DNA of 64,000 bases from Actinoplanes siamensis (GTDB taxonomy: Bacteria > Actinomycetota > Actinomycetes > Mycobacteriales > Micromonosporaceae). Below, piece by piece: positions 44,829-55,302 of the stretch. The notes under the pieces were generated by a model. The model made no database searches and was not told where the DNA came from. It saw nothing but the letters and a program-made list of their open reading frames with translations. Position 1 is the stretch's first letter. Each line of letters opens with the position of its first letter. The position numbers and the translations under genes were made by a program. The DNA is taken from assembly GCF_016862395.1 (NCBI RefSeq), contig NZ_BOMW01000016.1, positions 60,489-124,488 of the forward strand, read 5' to 3'.

Positions 44829-46622
44829 ATGGTCGACAGCACGGTGCCGGGCGAACGGACGCAACCGTTGCGTCCGCACGATCCGCGCGAGCTCGGCGAC
44901 TACGAGTTGCTGGGCCGCCTCGGCGAGGGTGGCATGGGCACTGTCTACCTCGGCCGCAAGCAGAACAGCAAGGTGCTGGTCGCGGTCAAGGTGGTACGCC
45001 TGGACCTGGCGCACGACGACGAGTTCCGCCGCCGGTTCCGCAGCGAGGTGGAGCGTGCCCGGCAGGTGCCGCCGTTCTGCACCGCCGAGGTGCTCGACGC
45101 CGACCCCGAGCACGAGCAGCCCTATCTCGTCGTGGAATTCGTCGACGGACCCACCCTGGCCGACGTGGTCGAGCAGCGCGGCCCGCTGACCTCGGCCAAT
45201 CTGCACAGTGTGGCGATCGGCGTGGCCACCGCGCTCACCGCGATCCACGGCGCCGGCGTGATCCACCGTGACCTCAAGCCGCGCAACGTGCTGCTCGCCC
45301 CCGGCAGTCCCAAGGTGATCGACTTCGGGATCGCCCGCGCGATGACCGCGACCAGTGGGAACACCCGCCCCGACCAGATGGTCGGCACGGTGGCCTACAT
45401 GGCGCCGGAACGCTTCGACTCCGAGGCGGACACCCCGATCACCCCGGCCGCCGACGTGTTCGCCTGGGGCAGCGTGGTGACCTACGCGGGGACCGGCAGG
45501 ACGCCGTTCCACGCCGACTCGCCGACCGCCACCGCGGCCCGCATCCTCACCCAGCCGCCCAAGCTGGACGGTCTGAGCAAGCCGCTGCACGACCTGGTGG
45601 CGCACGCCCTGGAGAAGGACCCGGCGAACCGGCCCAGCGCCCGCGAACTGCTCGACCTGCTGATCTCCGGCGACCGCCCGGCGGCCTCCGCCGCCGCGCT
45701 GGAGGACCAGCCCGACCTGCGCGCCGCCGCGGTCGAGGCGCAGGCGGTGACCGGGTACGCGCGGCCGGTCCCGCCGGCCGGCGCCGAACCCGCGGCGCCG
45801 GTCCTGGCCATCCCGCCCGGCCTGGTCGGCTACAGCGAGAACTCGATCGTCACGGTGCCCATCGAGGCCGTGCCGGAGGCGGCGCCGGCCGGGGCGGGCG
45901 CGCCGGGGCGGCCCCGGCGCCGGGTGCTGCCGGCGCTGCTCGCCGCGATCACCGTGCTGGTCATCGCGGCCGGCGTCGGGATGATCGGCCTGCTGCTGCG
46001 CGACCACTTCCGCGAGGACACGCCCACGCCGGCCGGGTCGCCGGAGGCGGCGGCCACCGGGTCCGGGCAGACGCCGCTGCTGGCCGACAAGCTGGCCGCC
46101 ACCGGGCTCTGGCAGGCCACCGCGCAGAGCGACGAGCAGGCCAGCTGCGCGTTCGCCCAGGGCGCGCTGGTGGCCCGGCGGGAGACCACCGGGACGTTCC
46201 GCTGCCGCGGGCCGCGCGACCCGCTCGCCGACCTGTCCGCCGAGGTCGGGGTGCGCCTGGACACCCGGTTCAGCTGTGCCGCGATCTGGTTCCGGTTCGA
46301 CGACGCCAAGGGCGGCTACCAGGTGCGGATCTGCGAGAAGGACGCGTATCTGTCCGTGCACAGCGCGGACCGGGTGACGCTGAAGAAGACGCTGCCGTTG
46401 GCCAGGCCGATCCCGCTGTACGCGGCGCCGACCCGGATCGGGCTGCGGGTGCGGGGCGGCTCGGTGGAGCTGACCCAGGACGGCGCCGCGGTGGGGACGG
46501 CCGCGCTGACCGAGCCGGGCCTGACCCAGGGCCGGGTGGTGCTGGGCGTCTTCAACGATCCCGCGGCGCCCAAGGAGGGGCCGTACGAGGTGGCCTTCAG
46601 CGACCTCAAGATCTGGGCCTGA
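44829..46622 (+). CDS. Transmembrane Ser/Thr protein kinase with extracellular lectin-like domain
   Basis: A 597-aa Hanks-type kinase. Glycine loop GRLGEGGMGTVYLG (29-42), ATP Lys54 in VAVKVV, catalytic loop VIHRDLKPRNVLL (Asp148), DFG at 165-167, and activation segment GTVAYMAPERF. A linker of about 110 residues leads to one membrane helix (VLPALLAAITVLVIAAGVGM). The extracellular part (about 410-597) has three or four cysteines and the strand pattern of a concanavalin/DUF1080-like jelly roll (CAAIWFRFDDAKGGYQVRIC; IGLRVRGGSVELTQDGAAVG; VVLGVFNDP). It may sense a glycan or wall fragment; that is inference. Confidence 0.9.
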   Translation: MVDSTVPGERTQPLRPHDPRELGDYELLGRLGEGGMGTVYLGRKQNSKVLVAVKVVRLDLAHDDEFRRRFRSEVERARQVPPFCTAEVLDADPEHEQPYLVVEFVDGPTLADVVEQRGPLTSANLHSVAIGVATALTAIHGAGVIHRDLKPRNVLLAPGSPKVIDFGIARAMTATSGNTRPDQMVGTVAYMAPERFDSEADTPITPAADVFAWGSVVTYAGTGRTPFHADSPTATAARILTQPPKLDGLSKPLHDLVAHALEKDPANRPSARELLDLLISGDRPAASAAALEDQPDLRAAAVEAQAVTGYARPVPPAGAEPAAPVLAIPPGLVGYSENSIVTVPIEAVPEAAPAGAGAPGRPRRRVLPALLAAITVLVIAAGVGMIGLLLRDHFREDTPTPAGSPEAAATGSGQTPLLADKLAATGLWQATAQSDEQASCAFAQGALVARRETTGTFRCRGPRDPLADLSAEVGVRLDTRFSCAAIWFRFDDAKGGYQVRICEKDAYLSVHSADRVTLKKTLPLARPIPLYAAPTRIGLRVRGGSVELTQDGAAVGTAALTEPGLTQGRVVLGVFNDPAAPKEGPYEVAFSDLKIWA

Positions 46623-46663
46623 CCGAGGGCCTTCCCTTCGTACGACGAAAGGAAGCCCCTCGG
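46623..46663. terminator. Bidirectional terminator
   Basis: A 19-base stem with two mismatches (CCGAGGGCCTTCCCTTCGT against ACGAAAGGAAGCCCCTCGG) with a three-base loop, beginning directly after the kinase stop and ending 11 bases before the Tex stop. Confidence 0.7.
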
Positions 46664-46674
46664 TTCTGGATTCT

Positions 46675-49065
46675 TCAGTCCTTCGCCAGGCCGGCGCGGC
46701 GCAGGGCGTCGGCCATGGCGCTGTTGCCGAACGAGTTCCCACCGCCGCGCTGGCCGCCGCCCTGGCGCGGCTGACCGCCGCGCTGGCCGCCCTGGCCGCC
46801 GCGTTGGCCGCCCTGTCCGACCTGACCGCCACGCGGGCCGCCGCCCGGCCCGCCGCGACCACCGCGGTCGCGGTCCTCGCGCGGCTGCCGGCCCTTGCCC
46901 GGCTCGTCGGAGAGCCGCATGGTCAGCGAGATCCGCTTGCGGACCGGGTCCACCTCGAGGACGCGGACCTTGACCACGTCGCCGGACTTGACCACCTCGC
47001 GCGGGTCCTGCACGAACTTCTCGGAGAGCGCCGAGACGTGCACCAGGCCGTCCTGGTGCACGCCGATGTCGACGAACGCGCCGAACGCGGCCACGTTGGT
47101 GACCTGGCCCTCGAGGACCATGCCGGGCTTGAGGTCGGCGATCTTCTCGACGCCCTCGGCGAAGGTGGCGGTGGTGAACGCCGGCCGCGGGTCCCGGCCC
47201 GGCTTCTCCAGCTCCTTGAGGATGTCGGTGATGGTCGGCAGGCCGACGGTGTCGGTGACGAACCTGTCCGGCCGGATCCCCTTGAGCAGCGGGCTGTTGC
47301 CGATCAGCGTCCGGACGTCCGCGCCGGCGTCCGCCGCGATCGTGCGGACCAGCGGGTACGACTCGGGGTGCACGCTGGAGAAGTCCAGCGGGTCCTCGCC
47401 GTCGCGGATCCGCAGGAAGCCGGCGCACTGCTCGAACGCCTTCGGGCCGAGCCGGGCCACCTTCTTGATCTCGTTGCGGTTCTTGAACGGGCCGTTCTGG
47501 TCGCGGTGCAGCACGATGTTCTCGGCCAGGCCGGCGGTGATCCCGGAGACCCGGGTGAGCAGCGGCGCCGAGGCGGTGTTGATGTCGACGCCGACGCCGT
47601 TCACGCAGTCCTCGACCACCGCGTCCAGCGAGCGGGCCAGCTTCACCTCGGAGATGTCGTGCTGGTACTGGCCGACGCCTATCGACTTCGGGTCGATCTT
47701 GACGAGCTCGGCCAGCGGGTCCTGCAGGCGGCGCGCGATCGAGACCGCGCCGCGCAGCGACACGTCCAGGCCGGGTAGTTCCTGCGAGGCGTACGCGGAG
47801 GCGGAGTAGACCGACGCGCCGGCCTCGGAGACGACGACCTTGGTGAGCTTCGCCTCCGGGTGCTTCTTGATCAGCTCGGTGGCGAGCTTGTCGGTCTCCC
47901 GGGAGGCGGTGCCGTTGCCGATCGCGATCAGCTCGACGTCGTGCTTGGAGGCGAGCGCGGCCAGCCGGTGGATGGACTCGTCCCACCTGTTCTGCGGCAC
48001 GTGCGGGTAGATCGTGTCGGTGGCGACCACCTTGCCCGTCGCGTCGACCACCGCCACCTTCACGCCGGTCCGGAAACCGGGGTCCAGGCCCATCGTGGCG
48101 CGCGTGCCGGCCGGCGCGGCGAGCAGCAGGTCGCGCAGGTTGGCGGCGAACACCCGGACCGCCTCGTCCTCGGCCGCCTCGCGCAGCCGGACCCGCAGGT
48201 CGGCGCCGAGGTGGATGAGGATGCGGGTGCGCCACGCCCAGCGCACCGTGTCGATCAGCCACTTGTCGGCCGGCCGGCCCTGGTTCGAGATGCCGTTGCG
48301 CCCGGCGATGCGGCCCTCGAAGTAGCCCTCGTCCTCCTCCGGGTGCGGCTCCATGGTGAGGTCGAGGACCTCCTCCTTCTCGCCGCGGAGCATGGCCAGG
48401 ATGCGGTGCGAGGGGAGCTTGGTGTACGGCTCGGCGAAGTCGAAGTAGTCGGAGAACTTCGCGCCGTCGGTCTGCTTGCCGTCGCGCACCTTGGCGACCA
48501 GGCGGCCCCGCGTCCACATCTGCTCGCGCAGGTCGCCGATCAGGTCGGCGTCCTCGGCGAAGCGCTCGATCAGGATGGCGCGGGCGCCGTCCAGGGCGGC
48601 CTGCCCGTCGGCGACCCCCTTCTCGGCGTCCACGAACGCCTCGGCCGCCGCCCGTGGGTCCACGGTGGGGTCGCCCAGCAGGCCGTCCGCCAGGGGCTCC
48701 AGACCGGCCTCCCGGGCGATCTGCGCCTTGGTCCGACGCTTGGGCTTGAAGGGGAGGTAGATGTCCTCCAGGCGGGCCTTGGTGTCGGCCTCCAGGATCT
48801 GCCGCTCCAGCGCGTCGTCCAGCTTGCCCTGTGCGCGGATCGACTCCAGCACCGCGGCCCGCCGGTCCTCCAGCTCCCGCAGGTAGCCCAGGCGCTCCTC
48901 CAGGGTGCGCAGCTGGGTGTCGTCCAGGGTGCCGGTCACCTCCTTGCGGTAGCGGGCGATGAACGGCACGGTGGCCCCGCCGTCGAGCAGCTCGACCGCC
49001 GCGGTGACCTGCCCTTCGCGGACCCCGAGTTCGGAGGCAATGCGCTGATGGATCGCTGTCGTCAC
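46675..49065 (-). CDS. tex: Tex family RNA-binding transcription accessory protein
   Basis: A 796-aa cytoplasmic nucleic-acid-binding protein. The N-terminal helical part opens [20 protein letters not shown] and contains [20 protein letters not shown]. The YqgF-like nuclease-fold domain has [15 protein letters not shown], the HhH part has [20 protein letters not shown], and the S1 domain has [20 protein letters not shown]. The tail is a Gly/Arg/Gln-rich RGG-type extension of about 60 residues not found in the E. coli protein, then a short basic end. The GTG start lacks a ribosome binding site, and CACAAT suggests a leaderless message. Confidence 0.93.
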   Translation of the reverse strand: MTTAIHQRIASELGVREGQVTAAVELLDGGATVPFIARYRKEVTGTLDDTQLRTLEERLGYLRELEDRRAAVLESIRAQGKLDDALERQILEADTKARLEDIYLPFKPKRRTKAQIAREAGLEPLADGLLGDPTVDPRAAAEAFVDAEKGVADGQAALDGARAILIERFAEDADLIGDLREQMWTRGRLVAKVRDGKQTDGAKFSDYFDFAEPYTKLPSHRILAMLRGEKEEVLDLTMEPHPEEDEGYFEGRIAGRNGISNQGRPADKWLIDTVRWAWRTRILIHLGADLRVRLREAAEDEAVRVFAANLRDLLLAAPAGTRATMGLDPGFRTGVKVAVVDATGKVVATDTIYPHVPQNRWDESIHRLAALASKHDVELIAIGNGTASRETDKLATELIKKHPEAKLTKVVVSEAGASVYSASAYASQELPGLDVSLRGAVSIARRLQDPLAELVKIDPKSIGVGQYQHDISEVKLARSLDAVVEDCVNGVGVDINTASAPLLTRVSGITAGLAENIVLHRDQNGPFKNRNEIKKVARLGPKAFEQCAGFLRIRDGEDPLDFSSVHPESYPLVRTIAADAGADVRTLIGNSPLLKGIRPDRFVTDTVGLPTITDILKELEKPGRDPRPAFTTATFAEGVEKIADLKPGMVLEGQVTNVAAFGAFVDIGVHQDGLVHVSALSEKFVQDPREVVKSGDVVKVRVLEVDPVRKRISLTMRLSDEPGKGRQPREDRDRGGRGGPGGGPRGGQVGQGGQRGGQGGQRGGQPRQGGGQRGGGNSFGNSAMADALRRAGLAKD

Positions 49066-49288
49066 GCCGACGATTGTGACCGAGGCCGCCGGGACTTGTC
49101 GCGCCGCCCCGCAGGAAGGCTCCGTTCGAGGTTTTCCCCGGCCCTTCGCGGCGCGCGCGGCCCGCGGGTGAACCGCCCGACCGGGTGCACCGTCGCCACC
49201 TGCGGAAACGCTGAATTCCTGGACGCGCCGGACGCGGAGGTGCACGTTTACTAGAGACAACCCTTTCCGGCTTTGGCACTCTTGCTAC

Positions 49289-50008
49289 ATGACGCTTGCT
49301 GTCCGGGCGGTCGCCGCCACTGATCAGGGCCTGGTCCGGTCCAACAACGAAGACGCGGTTTTCGTCGGTAATCGCCTCTTCGTGGTCGCGGACGGCATGG
49401 GTGGGTTGCCCGCCGGTGAGCTGGCCAGCGAGATCCTGGTGCAGACCCTCGGCGAGGTCGATCACAAACCGGACACCGGGGAGCCGCTGCAGGATCTGAT
49501 CGAGGCGCTGCAGACGGCGAACAAGCAGATCGAGAAGGCGGTCTCGGACGACGACGCCCGCGACGGCATGGGCACGACGGTGACCGCGCTGCTGCTCTCC
49601 GGCGAGCGGCTGGCCGCGCTCAACGTCGGCGACTCCCGCTGCTACCTGCTCCGGGAGGGTGACTTCCAGCAGCTCACCCGCGACGACACGTACGTGCAGG
49701 CGCTGGTCGACCAGGGCGTGCTGACCCCGGACGACGCCCGCCGGCACCCGCAGCGCGCGCTGGTCACGCAGGCCGTGCAGGGCGGCCCGTTCCGCCCGGC
49801 GGGGCGGATGATCCCGGCCCGGGTCGGTGACCGTTACCTGCTCTGCAGCGACGGGCTCTCCGACTACGTGGAGGACGCGGTGATCGCCCAGACGCTGCGG
49901 GACAACGCGGACCGGCGGACCTGCGCCGCGGAGCTGATCAACCGGACGCTGGAGAACGGCGCTCCGGACAACGTGACGGTGATCATCGCGGATGTGGTGG
50001 AGCTCTAG
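49289..50008 (+). CDS. PP2C family protein phosphatase, PstP-like
   Basis: A 239-aa Ser/Thr phosphatase catalytic domain. Complete metal motifs: GLVRSNNEDAVFVGNRLF, VVADGMGGLPAGELAS, GMGTTVTALLL, LNVGDSRCYLLREGDFQQLT, LLCSDGLSDYV and GAPDNVTVIIADVV. It lacks the membrane helix and extracellular part of PstP, so it is a soluble phosphatase. The ATG has no ribosome binding site. It is divergent from tex and followed after 36 bases by the sialidase-like gene. Confidence 0.92.
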   Translation: MTLAVRAVAATDQGLVRSNNEDAVFVGNRLFVVADGMGGLPAGELASEILVQTLGEVDHKPDTGEPLQDLIEALQTANKQIEKAVSDDDARDGMGTTVTALLLSGERLAALNVGDSRCYLLREGDFQQLTRDDTYVQALVDQGVLTPDDARRHPQRALVTQAVQGGPFRPAGRMIPARVGDRYLLCSDGLSDYVEDAVIAQTLRDNADRRTCAAELINRTLENGAPDNVTVIIADVVEL

Positions 50009-50044
50009 GTGCGCGGCATTGGTCGACTCCCCTAGGGTCGGGCG

Positions 50045-52294
50045 ATGCCACGCAGAATCACGGGAGTGCTGACGGTCGCGGTGGTCGCCGCCGTCTCCGG
50101 CTGGATGACGCTCCCACCGACCGCGGCCCTGGCCGCCACCTCCAACGACCCGACCTGCAAGACGCCTGTCAACGGGTCGCCGGTCACCGGCACCGGCCCG
50201 AGCGCGACCGGCTACGTGCTCAACGTCGGCACCGGCGGCGAGCTGGGCACGGTCTACGAGACCAGGGACGGCTCGCAGGCCGCGTTCCCCAAGGTGAGCG
50301 CGCGGGACGGGGCGACCGGCCGGACGGTGGTCACCACCTTCGCCCGGGGCCGCGACGAGGGCGACGACCGGACCCCGCCCGGGCAGGTCACCTCGACCGA
50401 CGGGGGCGTGACGTTCCCCGCGGCGTCGTACACCGAGGACCCGGCCGTCCCGACCACCCAGCTGCGGGACGGCACGCTGCTCGGGATCGACTTCATCCCC
50501 ACCTCGCTGACCACGACCACTGCCACCTTCGGCGTGCACCGCTCGACCGACGGCGGCGCCACCTGGACCACCACGCCGGCGGTCATCGGTCTGAGCCCGA
50601 ACCTGGACGGCGGCATCCGCACGCACGGCGCGCCGCTGCAGCTCGGCGACGGAACCGTGCTGATCAGCTACTACACCATCTTCGGCGCGAGTCATCAGGC
50701 CCCGGGGCGGTACCAGCAGCACACCTCGTACGTGGCGGCGAGCACCGACGGCGGGCTCAGCTTCAGCACGCGCGGCCGGATCGCCTACGACAGCACCGGG
50801 TCCAACGGCTACCCGGAGGCCGCCATCGCCGCGCTGCCCAGCGGCAAGCTGCTCTCGGTGGTCCGGCACCAGGTGTGGAACGGCTCCAACTTCAACAACC
50901 TGGACACGCCGCGCTGGACCACCTCCAGCGACAACGGCGCCACCTGGGCGCCTCTGCAGGATCTTGCAGTCAGCTTCCCGTACGGCTACGACCAGTTCGA
51001 CGACGCCAAGCCGAAGCTGCTCGGGGTGTACCCGCAGCTGCTGCTGATGCCGAACGGGGTGATGGTGCTCAGCAGCGGCCGGCCGGACAACTGGGTGGCC
51101 ATCTCCACCAACGGGCAGGGCACCGGCTGGGTCGGCCAGCTGACCTACCGCAACTGCCCGACCACCGGGTACCGCTCGCACGGCTCCACCGGCAACACCG
51201 CGGTGGCCGGCGTGGAGAGCAACCGGCTGCTGCAGGTCGGCGACAACTGCGACATCACCTGGTCCTGCCCGGCGGGGGACAGTGGGTACACGATCGACGC
51301 GGGGCACCGGATCTGGCGCCGCTTCATCGACGTCCTCACCCCGGACGTCGGCAAGATCGACCTGGCCACCAAGTACCGTCTCGGCCAGGTGCAGGTGACC
51401 ACGGACATGACCACCCGGCCGGAGGCCGCGTTCGACGGCAGCACCGACCACCTGTCCAGCGCGGTCCGCGAGGACGGCGGCGCCGGCACGTACACCCTGC
51501 AACTGGACCGCGAGTACCAGCTCACCCGGCTGGGCCTGAGCCTGCGCAACGGGGCCCCGGAGAGTGCCCGGATCTACGCCTCCACCGACGGCGTGAACTG
51601 GGGCAACCCGATCCTCGACGCGGCAAACCGCACGCATCTGGCGCTGGAGTACTTCCCGCTCTCCTCGGTGCGCGCCCGCTACCTCAAGGTGGTGGCGGAC
51701 GGCCCCTACCTGAACGAGCTGGAGCTGTACTCGACTGTCAACTCGTTCGAGAACGACCCGGTGAACAACCGGCCGCGCGGCTTCACCGAGCTCGCCCAGA
51801 CCTGGGTCACCCGCAGCGGTGTGAACGGCAGCAGCCGCGCGCTGCGCCTCAACGACACCTCCACCGAGCTGATCGCGAAGGCGGTGTGGCCGGTGAGCAC
51901 CGCGGCCACCACCCGCTCGCTGGAGTTCCGGGTCAACCCGGTGACCCTGCCCAACGCCTTCCTGTTCGACGTTCAAGGACGCAACAGCGGCGGTACGGCG
52001 GTGGACGCGTACCACCTGCTGGTACGCCCGGACGGCGGCCTGAGCCGGCATGACGCCTCGGGCTGGACCTCGATCACCGGGGCCGGCCTGGTGCCGGTCG
52101 GCAAGTGGAGCACGATCCGCGTCCAGGCCACCCTGACCAGCGCCACGATCAGCGTGAACGGCGTGGTGGTCGCCAGCGGCGTGCAGCCGTCGTCGGCGGG
52201 CGTCACCGGGCTGCTCGGCTACGCGTTCGCCAGCAGCGGCACCCCGTCGGTCGGCGACAACATCGTCGTCGACGACATCCTGCTCGGCTCCTGA
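50045..52294 (+). CDS. Secreted sialidase-like BNR-repeat protein with discoidin-like domain
   Basis: A 749-aa exported protein. The signal peptide (GVLTVAVVAAVSGWMTLPPT) is followed by a BNR/sialidase-type six-bladed propeller (about residues 60-430) with Asp-box motifs STDGGVTF, STDGGATW, STDGGLSF and SSDNGATW. A discoidin/F5-8C-like region is next (PEAAFDGSTDHLSSAVREDG; LTRLGLSLRNGAPESARIYA) and a C-terminal LamG-like jelly roll (SLEFRVNPVTLPNAFLFDVQ). Glycan hydrolysis outside the cell is likely; sialidase is a family name, and the true sugar may differ. It ends in a terminator. Confidence 0.85.
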   Translation: MPRRITGVLTVAVVAAVSGWMTLPPTAALAATSNDPTCKTPVNGSPVTGTGPSATGYVLNVGTGGELGTVYETRDGSQAAFPKVSARDGATGRTVVTTFARGRDEGDDRTPPGQVTSTDGGVTFPAASYTEDPAVPTTQLRDGTLLGIDFIPTSLTTTTATFGVHRSTDGGATWTTTPAVIGLSPNLDGGIRTHGAPLQLGDGTVLISYYTIFGASHQAPGRYQQHTSYVAASTDGGLSFSTRGRIAYDSTGSNGYPEAAIAALPSGKLLSVVRHQVWNGSNFNNLDTPRWTTSSDNGATWAPLQDLAVSFPYGYDQFDDAKPKLLGVYPQLLLMPNGVMVLSSGRPDNWVAISTNGQGTGWVGQLTYRNCPTTGYRSHGSTGNTAVAGVESNRLLQVGDNCDITWSCPAGDSGYTIDAGHRIWRRFIDVLTPDVGKIDLATKYRLGQVQVTTDMTTRPEAAFDGSTDHLSSAVREDGGAGTYTLQLDREYQLTRLGLSLRNGAPESARIYASTDGVNWGNPILDAANRTHLALEYFPLSSVRARYLKVVADGPYLNELELYSTVNSFENDPVNNRPRGFTELAQTWVTRSGVNGSSRALRLNDTSTELIAKAVWPVSTAATTRSLEFRVNPVTLPNAFLFDVQGRNSGGTAVDAYHLLVRPDGGLSRHDASGWTSITGAGLVPVGKWSTIRVQATLTSATISVNGVVVASGVQPSSAGVTGLLGYAFASSGTPSVGDNIVVDDILLGS

Positions 52295-52297
52295 CGG

Positions 52298-52335
52298 TCC
52301 GGGCTCCGGGGCGCGCCCGCACTCCGGAGCCCGGA
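52298..52335 (+). terminator. Terminator of sialidase-like gene
   Basis: 12-bp perfect stem TCCGGGCTCCGG / CCGGAGCCCGGA with a 14-base loop, three bases after the stop codon. Confidence 0.65.
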
Positions 52336-52501
52336 TTCCGGCAGATCACGACGATCGCGGACCGGTTCCCGCGCCGGCTTCCTCCCGGGCCGCAGGAACC
52401 GGTCGTCCGATGGTGGCGTGTCCCGGCGGCGCGGCGCGCCGCCGAAGCGGTGCCGGACGGGCGTGAGCGTCAGTGGCGAGGCGCTGACATATCCTCGGCG
52501 G

Positions 52502-53056
52502 GTGCTGATGGCGACGGAGCGGTTGATCCTGCGGCGGTTCCGGGCCTCCGACGCCGGGCGGCTGTCGGAGTACCGGTCGGATCCCGGGGTGGCGCGGTAC
52601 CAGTCGTGGGACGCGCCGTTCCCGGCCGACAAGGCCGAGGTGGCGGTGCGCAACTTCGCGGCCGGTTCGCCGGACCGGCCGGGGTGGTTCCAGTACGCGA
52701 TCGAGCACACCGCCGAGCGGGTGCTGATCGGGGACGTCGCGGTGCGGCTGCACGACAACCTCAAGCAGGCCGAGATCGGGTTCACGCTGGCCACGGCGTA
52801 CCAGAAGAGGGGGTTTGCGGCAGAGGCCGTGAGCGCCGTGCTGGACCGCCTGTTCCGCCTGCAGGGTCTGCACCGGGTGATGGGGGAGTGCGACGCGCGG
52901 AACACGGCGTCGGCGGCGCTGATGGAGCGGCTCGGGTTCATCCGGGAGGGGCTGCTGCGGCAGCAGACGTTCATCAAGGGCGAGTGGACCGACGATCTGC
53001 TGTTCGGGATCCTGGCGCCGGAGTGGCTGGCGCGGGAAAGCGTCGGACCCCTCTGA
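52502..53056 (+). CDS. GNAT family N-acetyltransferase, RimJ/RimL type
   Basis: A 184-aa acetyltransferase opening with TERLILRRFRASDAGRLSEY. The acetyl-CoA region reads TLATAYQKRGFAAEAVSAVL (Q/R-x-x-G-x-G/A pattern), and the end has CDARNTASAALMERLGFIRE. This is the RimJ-like subclass that modifies N-termini or antibiotics and small molecules. The GTG start at 52502 is close to CATATCCT, a likely -10, so the message is probably leaderless; an ATG at 52508 is the alternative. It faces the glycogen operon. Confidence 0.85.
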   Translation: MLMATERLILRRFRASDAGRLSEYRSDPGVARYQSWDAPFPADKAEVAVRNFAAGSPDRPGWFQYAIEHTAERVLIGDVAVRLHDNLKQAEIGFTLATAYQKRGFAAEAVSAVLDRLFRLQGLHRVMGECDARNTASAALMERLGFIREGLLRQQTFIKGEWTDDLLFGILAPEWLARESVGPL

Positions 53057-53088
53057 ATCGAGGGCGCGGCGGAGATCCACGTGCCCGG

Positions 53089-53120
53089 GCCGGGGGACGG
53101 GCGGGAGCCCGTCCCCCGGC
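53089..53120. terminator. Terminator at the end of the glgE operon
   Basis: 14-bp perfect stem GCCGGGGGACGGGC / GCCCGTCCCCCGGC with a four-base loop, four bases beyond the glgB stop (minus strand) and shared with the convergent GNAT gene. Confidence 0.75.
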
Positions 53121-53124
53121 GGCG

Positions 53125-55278
53125 TCACTTCTCCAGCTTGAGCCAGAGAGCGCCCAGCGGCGGCACGCGCAGGGCGGCCGAGTGGTCGAAGCCGTGCCAC
53201 GGGATGTCCTCGGCCTGGACCGCGCCCAGGTTGCCGACGCCCGAGCCGCCGTAGAGCTCGCTGTCCGTGTTCACCGCCTCCAGCCAGCGGCCCGGACGGG
53301 GCAGGCCGATGCGGTAGTTCTCGTGCGGGACCGCGGCGAAGTTGACGACGCACGCCATCGGGTCGCCGTTCGGCGCGAAGCGGAGGAACGAGAACGTGTT
53401 GTGGTGCGAGTCGTCGCTGGTGATCCAGCGGAAGCCGGACGGGCTGGTGTCCTGCGTCCAGATCGCCGGGGTCTCCCGGTACACCCGGTTCAAGTCGGTG
53501 ACCAGGGCCTTGACGCCACCGAACCGGGGGTCGTCGAGCAGGGCCCAGTCCAGGCCGCGCTCCTCGCTCCACTCCCGCTGGTCGCCCATCTCGGCGCCCA
53601 TGAACAGCAGCTGCTTGCCGGTGAACGCCCACATGAAGCCGAGCAGCGCCCGCGTGTTGGCCAGCTTCTGCCACAGGTCGCCGGGCATCTTGCCGGTCAG
53701 CGAGCCCTTGCCGTGCACCACCTCGTCGTGGCTGATCGGCAGGATGTAGTTCTCGCTCCAGGCGTAGACCGTCGCGAAGGTCATCTGGTGGTGGTGCCAC
53801 TGCCGGTGGATCGGCTCCTTGACCATGTAGTTCAAGGTGTCGTTCATCCAGCCCATGTTCCACTTGAAACCGAAGCCCAGGCCGCCCAGGTGGGTGGGGC
53901 GGGTGACGCCCGGCCACGCGGTGGACTCCTCGGCGATGGTGACCACGCCGGGGTGGTGCTTGTAGACGGTGGCGTTCATCTCCTGCAGGAAGCTGATCGC
54001 GTCCAGGTTCTCCCGGCCGCCGTACTGGTTCGGGGTCCACTCGCCGTCCTTGCGGGAGTAGTCCAGGTAGAGCATCGACGCGACGGCGTCGACCCGCAGG
54101 CCGTCCGCGTGGAACTCCTCGCACCAGTAGAGGGCGTTGGCCACCAGGAAGTTGCGGACCTCCTTGCGGCCGTAGTCGAAGACGTAGGTCCCCCAGTCGG
54201 GGTGCTCGCCGCGCCGCCAGTCGCCGTGCTCGTAGAGCGGCGTCCCGTCGAAGCGGGCCAGGGCCCACTCGTCCTTCGGGAAGTGCGCCGGCACCCAGTC
54301 CAGGATCACGCCGATGCCGGCCTGGTGCAGCTTGTCGACCAGGTGCCGGAACTCGTCGGGGTTGCCGAAGCGGGCGGTGGGGGCGTAGTACCCGGTCACC
54401 TGGTAACCCCAGGAGCCGCCGAACGGGTGCTCCATCACCGGCATCAGCTCGACGTGCGTGAAGCCGGTCTCGACGACGTAGTCGACCAGCTGGGTGGCCA
54501 GCTCGGTGTACGACAGCCCGGGCCGCCACGAGCCCAGGTGCACCTCGTACACGCTCATCGGCTCCTGGTGCCACGCCTTGGACGCCCGCTCGCGCATCCA
54601 CTGCTCGTCGTGCCACTGGTATTCGGAGTTGAACACCACTGACGCGGTCGCCGGCGGCACCTCGGTGTGCTGGGCCAGCGGGTCGGCGTGCTCACGCCAC
54701 TGCCCGTCCCGGCCGAGGATCCGGAACTTGTACTTGGTGCCGATGTGCGCGGTGGGGACGTAGATCTCCCAGACGCCGCTGGAGCCGAGCGAACGCATCG
54801 GCCACCCGTCGTACGGCCCCCAGCCGGCGAAGTCGCCGACCACCTGGACGCCGCGGGCGGCCGGCGCCCACACCGCGAACGCCACGCCGGTGCCGCGCGG
54901 CTGCGCGCCCAGCACCCGCCAGAGCCGCTCGTGCCGACCCTCGCCGATCAGGTGCAGGTCCAGCTCGCCGAGGGTGGGCGGATGACGGTACGGGTCGTCG
55001 CACTGCGTCCCGTCCACGTCGAGCCGGTAGTCCAGCACCGTCCCGGGCACCTCGGCCGCGAAGATCCCGTCCGGGTGGACGGGCGTCATCTCCTGGCGTT
55101 CGCCGTCGCCGTACAGGACGGCGACGGCCTTGGCGCCCTTGCGCAGGGCCCGGATGACGGTGTGCCCCCCGCCCGGATGTGCGCCGAGCACGGCGTGCGG
55201 ATCGTGGGTGTCGCCGGCGATCACGGCGTTCATGGCGCGCTCGTCGGCGGCCAGGCGGGAGGTGGTGTGCCCGATCAT
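53125..55278 (-). CDS. glgB: 1,4-alpha-glucan branching enzyme
   Basis: A 717-aa GH13 enzyme that adds alpha-1,6 branches to the glucan made by GlgE. An N-terminal carbohydrate-binding region ([20 protein letters not shown]) and an E-set domain ([20 protein letters not shown]) precede the barrel. Catalytic motifs: [17 protein letters not shown] with the nucleophile Asp, [17 protein letters not shown] with the acid Glu, and [20 protein letters not shown]. The start at 55278 (MIGHTTSRL) is chosen because AGGAAG is five bases before it; an in-frame ATG at 55296 has no such site. Last gene of the operon, 24 bases behind mak. Confidence 0.95.
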   Translation of the reverse strand: MIGHTTSRLAADERAMNAVIAGDTHDPHAVLGAHPGGGHTVIRALRKGAKAVAVLYGDGERQEMTPVHPDGIFAAEVPGTVLDYRLDVDGTQCDDPYRHPPTLGELDLHLIGEGRHERLWRVLGAQPRGTGVAFAVWAPAARGVQVVGDFAGWGPYDGWPMRSLGSSGVWEIYVPTAHIGTKYKFRILGRDGQWREHADPLAQHTEVPPATASVVFNSEYQWHDEQWMRERASKAWHQEPMSVYEVHLGSWRPGLSYTELATQLVDYVVETGFTHVELMPVMEHPFGGSWGYQVTGYYAPTARFGNPDEFRHLVDKLHQAGIGVILDWVPAHFPKDEWALARFDGTPLYEHGDWRRGEHPDWGTYVFDYGRKEVRNFLVANALYWCEEFHADGLRVDAVASMLYLDYSRKDGEWTPNQYGGRENLDAISFLQEMNATVYKHHPGVVTIAEESTAWPGVTRPTHLGGLGFGFKWNMGWMNDTLNYMVKEPIHRQWHHHQMTFATVYAWSENYILPISHDEVVHGKGSLTGKMPGDLWQKLANTRALLGFMWAFTGKQLLFMGAEMGDQREWSEERGLDWALLDDPRFGGVKALVTDLNRVYRETPAIWTQDTSPSGFRWITSDDSHHNTFSFLRFAPNGDPMACVVNFAAVPHENYRIGLPRPGRWLEAVNTDSELYGGSGVGNLGAVQAEDIPWHGFDHSAALRVPPLGALWLKLEK

Positions 55279-55302
55279 CTTCGCTTCCTCTGACATTGGG
55301 GG

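Noticed and set aside
46316..52051. 1911-codon open frame on the minus strand
   Set aside because: It covers tex in another frame and lies opposite PP2C and sialidase-like genes with clear motifs. It has no domain of its own.
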